A stretch of 33,722 bases of DNA from Pyrinomonadaceae bacterium (GTDB lineage Bacteria; Acidobacteriota; Blastocatellia; Pyrinomonadales; Pyrinomonadaceae): positions 1-33,722 of the forward strand of contig JAICGZ010000025.1 of the NCBI GenBank assembly GCA_025922875.1, given 5' to 3'. Below the pieces are notes generated by a model. The model had not been told where the DNA came from. It made no database searches and was given only the letters and a program-made list of their open reading frames with translations. This document shows, one piece after another, positions 1 to 7,660 of the stretch; the stretch's first letter is position 1; each line of letters begins with the position of its first letter. A program made the translations under genes and the position numbers.

Positions 1-241
1 TGCTTACGCCCGCTTCGCGGGCTATCCCAGCCTTATGCTCACGCCCCATTTCGCGGGCTTTCCCAGGCTTTATGCTTACGCCCGCTTCGCGGGCTATCCC
101 AGCCTTATGCTCACGCCCCATTTCGCGGGCTTTCCCAGGCTTTATGCTTACGCCCGCTTCGCGGGCTATCCCAGGCCTTATGCTCACGCCCCATTTCGCG
201 GGCTTTCCCAGGCTTTATGCTCACGCCCGCTTCGCGGGCTA
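1..241. repeat. Tandem array of REP-like hairpin repeats
   Basis: A composite unit of about 72-73 bp is repeated just over three times (units begin at 1, 73, 145 and 218, the last one partial). Each unit has two related halves. The first carries a perfect hairpin GCCCGC-TTC-GCGGGC (at 8-22, 80-94, 152-166 and 225-239); the second carries a degenerate version in which CCCC-ATTT faces CGCGGG. Halves are joined by CAGGCTTTATGCTCACG-like linkers. The last hairpin touches the stop codon of the reductase gene on the minus strand, so the array lies immediately downstream of that gene and could act as a transcript end or mRNA-stabilising structure. The array probably continues beyond the left edge. 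It is not a CRISPR: the units abut without unique spacers. Confidence 0.9.
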
Positions 242-1900
242 TTCAAAATTTCGGGAAGTGGCCGCTTCCATCTGGCGCGCCGCACTAACTTCCCAGGCGT
301 TTATGCTTTCCGGCACGCGCAGCATTTCCACAAGGTTTATGTCCTTCCATTTGAGCTGTTGGGCCGTTGGCATGCGACCAAGTCGCACCAACTCTTCGAA
401 GGCAGCCATTTCACGGTCGCGGTTCATGCCTGCCACTGCAAGCACTCGATCGTCTTTTATGTAGAAGGCGAGGAAATCGTGCGACGAGATCTCGCCACGA
501 TAAATAATCTCATCCCAGGAAACAGCGTGGCCGACGTAAAGGAGTCCGATGTCGAATTGTCGCGTCCAGAAAAACGGGACTCCATCGAAGGCCATGTCAC
601 GTCCAACCATGTTGCGCGCCGCCGCGCGCCCCTGCTGCTGTGCCGTGCGCCAGTGCTCGATGCGCACCTGCTCACCCGTGCGATAGTCTGGGAAGCTAAC
701 GATGTCACCGGCTGCGTAGATTCCGTCGGCCGCGCGCATTCTGGAGTCAACCACGACCGCGCCCGATTGGTCCAACTCGACACCTTCGAGGAAATATGTG
801 CTCGGACGCACGCCCGCTCCGACGACGACCATATCGGTCTTGATCAACTCGCCATTGTCGAGTGCGACCGCTTCAACGTGGTGGCTGCCCTCGAAGCGAT
901 AGACAATTGAGCCGAGCTTGAAGCGGACGCCGTGGTCCTCGTGCACACGCCGAAATAGCGCGCCAACTTCCCGGCCGAGCGTAGTCTCAAAAGGCTCCTG
1001 CGAAGGTGCTACCACAGTGACCTCGAGACCGCGTTCGCAAAGGCTATACGCAGCTTCCATGGCAATGAAGCTCGCGCCTACCACGACGGCATGCCGCGAG
1101 TGGCGGGCCGTTTCGATGATTGAGTCGGCATCCGCGAAGCTGCGCAACAAATGAACGTTTTTCAGATCTGCGCCAGGGACGTTAAGGCGAACAGGCATGC
1201 CGCCCGTGGCAACAAGTAGGGCATCGTATTCCATCGTCTCGCCACCCTCGAATGTTATCGTCTTCGCGCCTGCGTCAACACGCTTCACCTCTCTGTTGAG
1301 CAGAAGATCGATATTGTGCTCGTTAAAGAATTCTTCGGGGCGGAGCGGCATCCACTCCGGCTCTGCATGGCCGTGGAGATAGTCTTTGCTGAGGTTGGGT
1401 CGATCGTATGGAGCGCGGTCTTCGCGTGTGATCATAACGACGTTGCCGCGGAAGCCTTCTTCGCGCAAAGTCTGCGCCGCCGCGTAACCGGCCGCACCCG
1501 CGCCGATGATAACGAACTGTCGCGAGTCAGTGTTGAGGTCACGGTCACACATGACAGGCGCGCGTCGATCCTGAGCATCTTCAGGCACACTGACTAGAAT
1601 GCGATCGTCTTCGATCTGAACCCTGTAGCTGACCAACGCGTCGAGCGCCGGCGGTTCTTCCAGATCACCGTTCACTACGTTGAAGACAGCGTGGTGCCAG
1701 GGACATATAATCCGCGTGCCGCAAAGTGCGCCTTCTGCGAGTGGTGCGCCGTAATGAGGGCACGTCGCACTAACCGCGTGAAACCGATCGCCGGAACGCG
1801 CGAGCAAGATCCGTGTTTCGCCGGCTGAAAATTCTTTCATCTCCCCATCGCGCAGATCAGAGATTTTCGCGAGGTGAACGTTTGTAAAACCCATACTCAT
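239..1900 (-). CDS. Rieske [2Fe-2S]-FAD/NAD(P)-dependent oxidoreductase (AIF/ferredoxin-reductase type)
   Basis: This 553-residue protein joins a Rieske ferredoxin domain to a pyridine nucleotide-disulfide-type reductase, as in AIFM3-like and dioxygenase ferredoxin reductases. The Rieske ligands C-x-H and C-x2-H are at C47/H49 and C66/H69. FAD-binding GAGAAG is at 133-138 and an NAD-binding GASFIAME at 275-282; a late AGD motif completes the FAD site. It should pass electrons from NAD(P)H through FAD and the iron-sulfur cluster; the acceptor cannot be read from sequence. No signal peptide is seen, so it is probably cytoplasmic. The start (MSMGFTN) lies 1 bp after the ribA stop codon, which suggests translational coupling; a longer frame reading back into ribA is possible but has no domain content. 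The gene ends inside the hairpin repeat array, and its last 20 or so residues look like low-constraint or repeat-derived sequence. Confidence 0.88.
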   Translation of the reverse strand: MSMGFTNVHLAKISDLRDGEMKEFSAGETRILLARSGDRFHAVSATCPHYGAPLAEGALCGTRIICPWHHAVFNVVNGDLEEPPALDALVSYRVQIEDDRILVSVPEDAQDRRAPVMCDRDLNTDSRQFVIIGAGAAGYAAAQTLREEGFRGNVVMITREDRAPYDRPNLSKDYLHGHAEPEWMPLRPEEFFNEHNIDLLLNREVKRVDAGAKTITFEGGETMEYDALLVATGGMPVRLNVPGADLKNVHLLRSFADADSIIETARHSRHAVVVGASFIAMEAAYSLCERGLEVTVVAPSQEPFETTLGREVGALFRRVHEDHGVRFKLGSIVYRFEGSHHVEAVALDNGELIKTDMVVVGAGVRPSTYFLEGVELDQSGAVVVDSRMRAADGIYAAGDIVSFPDYRTGEQVRIEHWRTAQQQGRAAARNMVGRDMAFDGVPFFWTRQFDIGLLYVGHAVSWDEIIYRGEISSHDFLAFYIKDDRVLAVAGMNRDREMAAFEELVRLGRMPTAQQLKWKDINLVEMLRVPESINAWEVSAARQMEAATSRNFE

Positions 1901-1901
1901 G

Positions 1902-2549
1902 TTAGGCCACACTGCACATGTGGCCCATCTTCTCCTTCTTAGTCTTGAGATAACCGGCGAAGAAATCGTGCGGCTCAATTTCGAGCCTCACGCGCTCAAC
2001 GACTTCGAGGCCGGCCTGCCGGAGCGCACGAATCTTCGCCGGATTGTCAGACATTACACGTACTGCGCGCAGTCCGAGTTCAAGCAGGATTTCGGCACAC
2101 TGCTCGTAGCACCGCATGTCTGCTTCGAAGCCGAGCCGTTCGTTGGCCTCGATGGTATCGGCTCCCTGGTCCTGTAAGGCATAGGCGCGAATCTTGTTGA
2201 TGATGCCGATGCCACGACCCTCTTGCTGTTGGTATACGATTGCTCCGTGTCCTTCCTTCTCGATGAGCTTCATGGCCGCATCAAGCTGCCGGCCGCAGTC
2301 ACACCTGATTGAGCCAAACACGTCGCCTGTCATGCATTGAGAGTGGATGCGCACCGGGCTGGGCCTGTCGGCGCTCAGTTCTCCTTTGACAAGCACTACG
2401 AACTCTTCCGCAGAGATGAGCGAGCGGAAACCCATTATGCGAAACTCGCCCGTTTCTGTCGGGAGGCGTGCTTCCGCAACCCGCTCCACTGTTTTCGGAG
2501 CGACATGTCGACCGATCGTGTTGTTGAAGTGAACTAGCCTGAGTGCCAT
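1902..2549 (-). CDS. ribA: GTP cyclohydrolase II
   Basis: RibA opens GTP to 2,5-diamino-6-ribosylamino-4-pyrimidinone 5'-phosphate, the first committed step of riboflavin synthesis. The 215-residue length is that of the stand-alone enzyme, without a fused RibB domain. Zinc ligands are visible as C72, C83 and C85 (HSQC...CDC), followed by the QQEGRGIG signature around 108-115 that carries catalytic and GTP-contacting residues, and a typical KTKKEKMGH tail. A GGGAG Shine-Dalgarno sequence lies about 8 nt before the ATG. Its stop codon is 1 bp from the start of a flavoprotein gene, so the pair is likely one transcript coupling flavin supply to a flavoenzyme; that functional link is an inference. 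No FMN riboswitch is recognisable upstream. Confidence 0.95.
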   Translation of the reverse strand: MALRLVHFNNTIGRHVAPKTVERVAEARLPTETGEFRIMGFRSLISAEEFVVLVKGELSADRPSPVRIHSQCMTGDVFGSIRCDCGRQLDAAMKLIEKEGHGAIVYQQQEGRGIGIINKIRAYALQDQGADTIEANERLGFEADMRCYEQCAEILLELGLRAVRVMSDNPAKIRALRQAGLEVVERVRLEIEPHDFFAGYLKTKKEKMGHMCSVA

Positions 2550-2620
2550 TTCTTTTCTCCCGTTCGCAAAGGGCCACGCCTCCGGGACTTAGTCATTATG
2601 TGGAGAGAGGACCTGAAGGT

Positions 2621-2659
2621 CTGTCAGCCAGATGCACCTGTGTGTCACCTGGCTGACAG
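2621..2659. repeat. Perfect 11-bp inverted repeat between cytochrome gene and ribA
   Basis: CTGTCAGCCAG (2621-2631) and its exact complement CTGGCTGACAG (2649-2659) flank a 17-nt spacer. A second small palindrome, GACCTGAAGGTC, abuts the left arm. The element lies 21 bp after the cytochrome gene's stop and about 70 bp upstream of ribA. It could be a terminator without a T-tract or an operator for ribA; the sequence does not decide. Confidence 0.7.
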
Positions 2660-2679
2660 AATTCTGAAAAACTCGCGCC

Positions 2680-4071
2680 CTACAGCGACTTCAGATACTC
2701 GACGAGGTCGACCTTCTGACGCTCGGTCAAGTTCGTGCCAAAGAAGTTGTTGTAGTGCTCAATCACATCGCGCAACGTCGGGAAACGTCCATCGTGATAG
2801 AAGCCACCTTTCTGGTGTGTCCAGAGCCCCTTGAGCGGAGCAGTTCTATAGCGCTCGTCCGGAGAGCGTTTGGCTTGAAAATCGTCGATGCCGATCTCCT
2901 CCGCCGTGTGCATGTTCCATCCCGGTTCGGTATAGATCGGTGGCACGTGGCAGGTCGCGCACTTCGCTTGACCTTTGAAGACAGACTCACCGCGTGCCGC
3001 AGCCGCACGGTCAAAAGTTCCGGCCGGCGGCGTGGGCGCGGGCAGAGCGAGTTGGTAGAACTGAAGAGCTGGAAGTTTTGCGGTAGTCAAATCCGGATCA
3101 CTGCGCACATTGCCAAAGCCCTCGCGTGCGGCGATTGGGAATTTGACGGGATCGTTTAAACGCGGGTCGTAAAACGTCCCTTGTCCGTGCATCTCCAGAT
3201 TGGCAACGAAAGCGTTCCAATGCGTCACTGAGCCCCAACCTGTCCACGTGTGAAGGTTGACGCCCGCGAGGCCGAAGGCAGGCGGAAGTAGCGTCGCTGC
3301 CGACTTGCCGTCAGGCCGGAAAGCCTTGCCATCGAGGAACAACTCCGCATCGAACTTCCCCGGTCCCCAACTATGCAAAACTGTTCGCACTGTCGGCTCG
3401 TCAACCCCGAGGAGGTCCGCAACTGGCTTGAGGTTCGGACTCAGCGCCGTGATGACGCCGACATTGAGGTCACGGTTGGCCCAACCATCAAGACGCCGGC
3501 CGATGCCGGGAGCGAATGAATCGTCGACGGTTGAGTGGCAAAGAGCACAAGTGATACCGACCGATTGAAGACTTCCATCACCTGCGAAAGTTCCCTTCAC
3601 GCCGACGACTGCGTTGAGTTTAAATAGCGCAAGAGTCGTAGCCGGGTCGTCAAGATTAACAAGGCCCTGCTTCAATTGGTCGACGAGCGATTGCGGCAGC
3701 GCCTCCGAGTCAACTTTCAGCCCTACGGCAAGGGCTGTCTTCGGGCTGACGCCGGGACCCACACCCCCGAGGTTCGCACCGGCAATTGCGCGGTGGAGTT
3801 GAAGCGCGTCGCTCCAGAATGCCTCATCGCCAAAGGTGTCAAAGCGGAAAGTTTCCTTACCCTCTTTGAGCATCCGCTGCGCATGCGCATCCGTGCTGTC
3901 AGTGCTGGGCTTCTCTGGCTTGCCTGGTTTCTGCTCTTGTGGAGCGGACCAAACCGCATCGCTGCTCTTATCAAGCAAGACCACCATTGCAGCAACCGTT
4001 AAAAGCACTAACAGAATCTTCACTAATCTGCGCTCTTTTGAATTGCGTATGTCTTCACTTGGGTTTGTCAT
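2680..4071 (-). CDS. Di-heme cytochrome c peroxidase-like protein (CCP/MauG family)
   Basis: This 463-residue exported c-type cytochrome has two haem-binding CxxCH motifs, CALCH at 175-179 and CATCH at 371-375, about 195 residues apart as in the CCP/MauG family, whose members reduce hydrogen peroxide or oxidise partners in the periplasm. A single hydrophobic segment near residues 16-34 (LVKILLVLLTVAAMVVLL) is a signal anchor, and a Pro/Lys-rich linker follows. The C-terminal part has the family-type RTAPLKGLW and YHDGRFPTLRDVIEHYN motifs. The start was placed at the ATG preceded by GGGGAGGA (4076-4083) rather than at an ATG six codons upstream, because the latter lacks a ribosome-binding site and would swallow this one. 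It lies downstream of the DoxX-like gene on the same strand, probably co-transcribed. The exact substrate is not determinable. Confidence 0.82.
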   Translation of the reverse strand: MTNPSEDIRNSKERRLVKILLVLLTVAAMVVLLDKSSDAVWSAPQEQKPGKPEKPSTDSTDAHAQRMLKEGKETFRFDTFGDEAFWSDALQLHRAIAGANLGGVGPGVSPKTALAVGLKVDSEALPQSLVDQLKQGLVNLDDPATTLALFKLNAVVGVKGTFAGDGSLQSVGITCALCHSTVDDSFAPGIGRRLDGWANRDLNVGVITALSPNLKPVADLLGVDEPTVRTVLHSWGPGKFDAELFLDGKAFRPDGKSAATLLPPAFGLAGVNLHTWTGWGSVTHWNAFVANLEMHGQGTFYDPRLNDPVKFPIAAREGFGNVRSDPDLTTAKLPALQFYQLALPAPTPPAGTFDRAAAARGESVFKGQAKCATCHVPPIYTEPGWNMHTAEEIGIDDFQAKRSPDERYRTAPLKGLWTHQKGGFYHDGRFPTLRDVIEHYNNFFGTNLTERQKVDLVEYLKSL

Positions 4072-4119
4072 TGATTCCTCCCCTGTCATTAGTTCCGCCG
4101 CTATGAGTTCCGCCGGCTG

Positions 4120-4551
4120 CTAACGGTCGTACTCCTGACTAAGCCGTGCCAGTGCGAGCGCGCCGAGCGAGAGGCCGAAGTCTCTTAGCGCCACATCGAA
4201 AAAGCCTGGAATCATCAGCAGATTGAGCACGATCAGCAGCAGCCACGCCGCTACCACGTAAGCGAAAATGCGCGGCTTAAAGGCCACGCCGAGCCCTGCG
4301 ACGATCTCGATGACGCCGACAGCCAACATCAGTTCGTGCCCGTGACCGCCGGTTAGATTGTTGACGAATGCCGGAAGGTATTGATCCCAATTGACAAGGA
4401 GGTGAAAGAACTTGTCGAGTCCGGCTACGATGGGCGCCACGGTAAATCCAGTCCGCAGAATCTGGTATGCCTGGTAGCCCGGTTTTACCGTGCTTATGTT
4501 TTCAGCGTTGAGAGAAGTAAGTCCCTCTGAACTACTTAATACCTGTGCCAT
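4120..4551 (-). CDS. DoxX-like integral membrane protein
   Basis: A 143-residue protein with about four hydrophobic segments: around YQILRTGFTVAPIVAGLDKFF, a middle MLAVGVIEIVAGLGVAF, an AYVVAAWLLLIVLNLLMI segment, and a final FGLSLGALALARL. This layout and the R-x-G-F...GLDKFFHL start fit the DoxX/YkgB-type family, small membrane proteins linked in several bacteria to redox or oxidative stress functions. The ATG chosen follows AGGAGAAAAGGGAAA; an upstream start would place that ribosome-binding site inside the coding region. The gene is first in the minus-strand transcript with the di-heme cytochrome and shares a divergent control region with an HTH regulator. Confidence 0.75.
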   Translation of the reverse strand: MAQVLSSSEGLTSLNAENISTVKPGYQAYQILRTGFTVAPIVAGLDKFFHLLVNWDQYLPAFVNNLTGGHGHELMLAVGVIEIVAGLGVAFKPRIFAYVVAAWLLLIVLNLLMIPGFFDVALRDFGLSLGALALARLSQEYDR

Positions 4552-4601
4552 TTTCCCTTTTCTCCTGAAAAAAATTGCTGTCAAACCTGCGAGAGATTCC
4601 T

Positions 4602-4629
4602 AAAATACTCCTGTTCCACAATAAGTCAA
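4602..4629 (-). promoter_or_regulatory. Predicted promoter of the DoxX-cytochrome operon
   Basis: Read on the minus strand, TTGACT (4624-4629) and TATTTT (4602-4607) are separated by 16 nt, a reasonable sigma-70-type pair upstream of the DoxX-like gene. The -35 hexamer lies just inside the inverted repeat at 4617-4650, so a protein bound there would block it. Confidence 0.45.
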
Positions 4630-4650
4630 GCTGTTTTTGTGTTTATTGTG
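4617..4650. promoter_or_regulatory. Inverted-repeat operator candidate in divergent promoter region
   Basis: CACAATAA (4617-4624) and its perfect complement TTATTGTG (4643-4650) are separated by 18 nt and centred between the two divergent genes. The arms overlap the -35 regions of both predicted promoters. The arrangement fits autoregulation plus control of the DoxX-cytochrome operon by the adjacent HTH protein. Confidence 0.6.
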
Positions 4651-4674
4651 TTTTCTCTTGGAAGAGCGTAGAAT
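4646..4674 (+). promoter_or_regulatory. Predicted promoter of the HTH regulator gene
   Basis: TTGTGT (4646-4651), 17 nt, then TAGAAT (4669-4674, five of six matches to the -10 consensus). Transcription would begin near 4681, about 22 nt before the chosen ATG. The -35 region overlaps the right arm of the inverted repeat. Confidence 0.45.
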
Positions 4675-4702
4675 TCGGACTTTGAAGAGAGGAGTGAAGG
4701 CG

Positions 4703-5350
4703 ATGAAGGTGGACAGGCGTTTCTTTGAAAGCACTCGCGGGCAGATCGTCACGATCCTGCGGACCTCTCCCTCTACGGTCGACGAACTTGCGAGGAAGCT
4801 CGACCTCACCGACAACGCTATCCGCGCACATCTTTTAACTCTTGAGCGGGACGGAATTGTTCAGCAGAGCGGGCTACGGCGCGGCCCCCGCAAGCCCCAC
4901 TTTACGTATTCGTTGACACCCGAAGCCGACGCTCTCTTCCCGAACGCCTACGACGCTCTGCTCAATCAGCTTATCGCCGTCTTAAAGAATCGTTTGAACC
5001 CGGCGGAGATCGAGGATGTCCTTCGCGAAGTAGGGCGCGCGGTCGCGAGAGAGGCGCCTCGGGGCAAAGAAGATGATCTGGAAAACCGCGTTCATACCGT
5101 GTTGAAGGTGCTGGAGGCGATTGGCGGCGTGGCCGAAGTAGATCACGATGGAGATAAGATCCTGATTCGCGGTAGCGGCTGTCCTTTAGCCGCCGCGGTA
5201 GCTGTACACCCGGAAGTCTGTCACCTGGCGGAAACTCTCGTGGCTGAAATTGTTAAAGTCCCCGTTAAGGAGCACTGCGATCGTGAGGGCACCAGCCCGA
5301 AGTGTCGTTTTGAAATAGATACGGCCCACGACGCCGTAAACAGATTTTAG
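4703..5350 (+). CDS. SufR-like winged-helix regulator with four C-terminal cysteines
   Basis: A 215-residue regulator. Residues about 12-65 form an ArsR/MarR-like winged helix (VDELARKLDLTDNAIRAHLLTLERDGIV, then a basic wing RRGPRKPHFTYSLT). The C-terminal half carries cysteines at 160, 173, 192 and 201, spaced C-x12-C-x18-C-x8-C, within a GCPLAAAV...VCHL...HC...CRF context. SufR proteins sense Fe-S cluster status through a similar set of cysteines that begins with C-x12-C, so a cluster or metal ligand role is likely. The start at MKVDRRFF is preceded by GAGGAGTGAAGGCG; a longer frame runs back into the promoter. It is transcribed divergently from the DoxX-like/cytochrome operon and probably represses that operon and itself through the inverted repeat at 4617-4650. 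The signal sensed is inferred, not shown. Confidence 0.75.
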   Translation: MKVDRRFFESTRGQIVTILRTSPSTVDELARKLDLTDNAIRAHLLTLERDGIVQQSGLRRGPRKPHFTYSLTPEADALFPNAYDALLNQLIAVLKNRLNPAEIEDVLREVGRAVAREAPRGKEDDLENRVHTVLKVLEAIGGVAEVDHDGDKILIRGSGCPLAAAVAVHPEVCHLAETLVAEIVKVPVKEHCDREGTSPKCRFEIDTAHDAVNRF

Positions 5351-5389
5351 ATGTCAGAGAAGATCGATACTGACGTGCCGAAGAGCCGA

Positions 5390-7660
5390 TCAAAAGGTGA
5401 AGTTTCGGGTCAGTTTGAACTGAAGACTATACGAAGGTCGTTCCAGACCACGGCCGCTTGTCTGATTGTAGATGACGAAGAAATCACTGTTGGGACTATA
5501 GATGTAACGCAGCCTGATGTTGAGGGCTGAAATACGCGCGGCCGAATTCAGTTGCATCAAGGCCGATGTTAGTAACTTTCTCGAGAAGTTGTAATTCACT
5601 CTGCCCACAAACAGGTTGGTGGTGAAATTCCCCTGCGGCAACCTCACCTTGTTGAAGCTTTCGGAAAACTCAAACAGCAAATGAGCGTTCGGTCTGAAAG
5701 TGATGCCGGCTTCGATTTCATCCCGGTTTCCCGAGTAGAAACCGCCCCACTCGTAAAGCGCCGACAAAACGATCCGCTTACTGGTATCTGATGTAGCTTC
5801 GATTTGAGGGCGGTTGAAGCGATAGCTTCCAGGCGGAATGACGATGCCCGGTCTAATCTCAAACGGTTCAGTCAGTACGTCCGTCAAGTCCTCAATAGGA
5901 CGGAAAGCGAAAGTCGCGGAGTTTTTGAATTCCGTGAACCACTCGAGTTCCGTTCGCCTGCTGGACAAGTGGCCCGCTCGATCTTCGTAATATTCGAAGC
6001 TCGACTCAAACTCCATCTGCCGCACATAAGGAATGAAGGTGGGTCGAGGTTTGTAATCTACTTCTCCAAAATATTGTCGAATGCCCTTGCGATCGACAAA
6101 ACCGACTTCCGGATTGAAGTTCTCACCAATGTCTTCATAGACGGTAACGAAACTAAACAGATCATTCTCAAAGCGCGAGTCAATCCGGCCAGAATGAAAA
6201 CTGGAACGCACTCCCGGCGTTGCGGTGCCCATCAAAAACGCTCGCACTTGATAATGATCAGACAGATTGAACTCGGCATCGATCCCGGCTCCACGGTTGT
6301 AAGGAGTGCTTTCCGCTGAAACAGCACCCTGACGATTTACGAAGATGGCGCCGATGCTTGAGCGCTCGAAGATGTCGCGCTTCACCCGAGCAACGGTGAA
6401 TTGTGCGCGTGGAATATGAAAAGGACTTGCCGCGTCTCCGAGACTGCGCGTTTGTACCTGAAGAAAGCCGACGTTGTATTGACCGACTTTGCCCGTGACC
6501 TTTGCGCCATAATCTATCGGCACTGGCTCGCCGGACTCTGTGAGTCCGATCCGGCGTGTGAAAAAGAGTTGGTTGGCTCCACCTCTTCCAAAAAGAAAAA
6601 TACCAGCGTTTTCCAAAAAGAAGTCGCGCTTCTCGGGAAAGAAAACCGAGAACCGCGAAAGGTTGACGATTTGATCGTCCACTTCGGCCTGGCCGAAATC
6701 GGGGTTGGCTGTGAACTCGGCCGTAAGAGAGGGAGTGATGCCGATTCTCGCAACTTCCAGTCCTGCTTTTCCCTGCACGCCGGCGTCGAAAGCCGGGCTG
6801 CCCACTTGCGGTATACCTTCGCGCCAACCCCCAGTGACGTACGGCTTAATCTCGTATAACCGGCGACGCTTGATTTCTCCCACTCCTACCAGTTCGCCTG
6901 CTTGTGAAACACGTTCAAGGCCAAATGAACGTTGCCAACTGGTCCATAAGTTCTCTTCGTTCTTGCGTCTGATGATGCGTGCGGAGTTGAATCCCCACGT
7001 GTCATTTCCTTCCTTGAAGCGCAACGTCGTGAGGGGAATTGCAATCTCTACGGTCCAACCGTCGTCATCGATCTTGCCTGAAGAGATCCAGGGTGCGTCC
7101 CAGGAAAGATTAAGGTCCCGCCCTTCATCGGTAATCAAAGCATCTTGCTGAGTGCCGAGTGGATTAACTGCGAAGCGAAAGGCATTACGCCGGTCGCGAT
7201 AAGTGTCGAGAACAATTTCGATCTTGTCGTCGTTTTCAAAACTTGCGTCGCGGACCAGCTCACGCGCGTTGATATTCGCTGGGTCCGAATCGAAGGCGCG
7301 AATGCCGAGATACAGATTTCTATCGTCAAAAAGAACGCGCACCTCCGTCTTTTCGGAAGCCGGCGTGCCTTCGTTGGGCTGCTGTTGCAGAAAGTCAGCG
7401 GCGGCGACCGCCTCTGACCAGACGCGCTCGTCCAGTTGTCCGTCAATGTTAATCGGATTGGAGACCTTGACGGCTCGAATTTGACGAACTCCACCAGATG
7501 CTGGCGGCGTCGCCTCTCTCCGCGTGGCGGCAGGCACTTGCGCGCTTGTGTTGTCCAATGGAAATGCAACGAGACCAAGTGGAAGGAGAGCCAACGCGAG
7601 TCGCTTCAATATAGATTCGACTGAATTACTGCGTTTGTAAGACTTGTGCATTGTGGGCAT
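5390..7660 (-). CDS. DUF5916 / CBM9-like outer-membrane protein
   Basis: This 756-residue protein starts with a signal peptide (hydrophobic ALALLPLGLVAF, cleavage likely near TSAQV, residue 41). Residues about 65-245 match a CBM9-like sugar-binding domain of the kind preceding DUF5916: NPINIDGQLDERVW, VRVLFDDRNLYLGIRAFDS, DKIEIVLDTY and NPLGTQQDA are characteristic. The rest is DUF5916, rich in alternating aromatic/polar strands and ending in phenylalanine (TRNFTF), as outer-membrane beta-barrels do. Its function is unknown; members of this group are common in Bacteroidota and Acidobacteriota and are often assumed to handle surface glycans. A GGAG lies 9 nt before the ATG. It converges on the SufR-like regulator gene with a 39-bp gap and appears monocistronic. 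Confidence 0.83.
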   Translation of the reverse strand: MPTMHKSYKRSNSVESILKRLALALLPLGLVAFPLDNTSAQVPAATRREATPPASGGVRQIRAVKVSNPINIDGQLDERVWSEAVAAADFLQQQPNEGTPASEKTEVRVLFDDRNLYLGIRAFDSDPANINARELVRDASFENDDKIEIVLDTYRDRRNAFRFAVNPLGTQQDALITDEGRDLNLSWDAPWISSGKIDDDGWTVEIAIPLTTLRFKEGNDTWGFNSARIIRRKNEENLWTSWQRSFGLERVSQAGELVGVGEIKRRRLYEIKPYVTGGWREGIPQVGSPAFDAGVQGKAGLEVARIGITPSLTAEFTANPDFGQAEVDDQIVNLSRFSVFFPEKRDFFLENAGIFLFGRGGANQLFFTRRIGLTESGEPVPIDYGAKVTGKVGQYNVGFLQVQTRSLGDAASPFHIPRAQFTVARVKRDIFERSSIGAIFVNRQGAVSAESTPYNRGAGIDAEFNLSDHYQVRAFLMGTATPGVRSSFHSGRIDSRFENDLFSFVTVYEDIGENFNPEVGFVDRKGIRQYFGEVDYKPRPTFIPYVRQMEFESSFEYYEDRAGHLSSRRTELEWFTEFKNSATFAFRPIEDLTDVLTEPFEIRPGIVIPPGSYRFNRPQIEATSDTSKRIVLSALYEWGGFYSGNRDEIEAGITFRPNAHLLFEFSESFNKVRLPQGNFTTNLFVGRVNYNFSRKLLTSALMQLNSAARISALNIRLRYIYSPNSDFFVIYNQTSGRGLERPSYSLQFKLTRNFTF

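Noticed and set aside
1-241. CRISPR-like regular repeats
   Set aside because: The units abut and both halves are repeats; there are no unique spacers and no cas genes.
35-910. Long plus-strand open frame of 291 codons
   Set aside because: It begins in the repeat array and then runs antisense through the reductase gene, whose domains are clear. No ribosome-binding site and no protein-like features.
2550-2680. FMN riboswitch upstream of ribA
   Set aside because: Only 130 bp is available and none of the conserved RFN-element blocks were seen.
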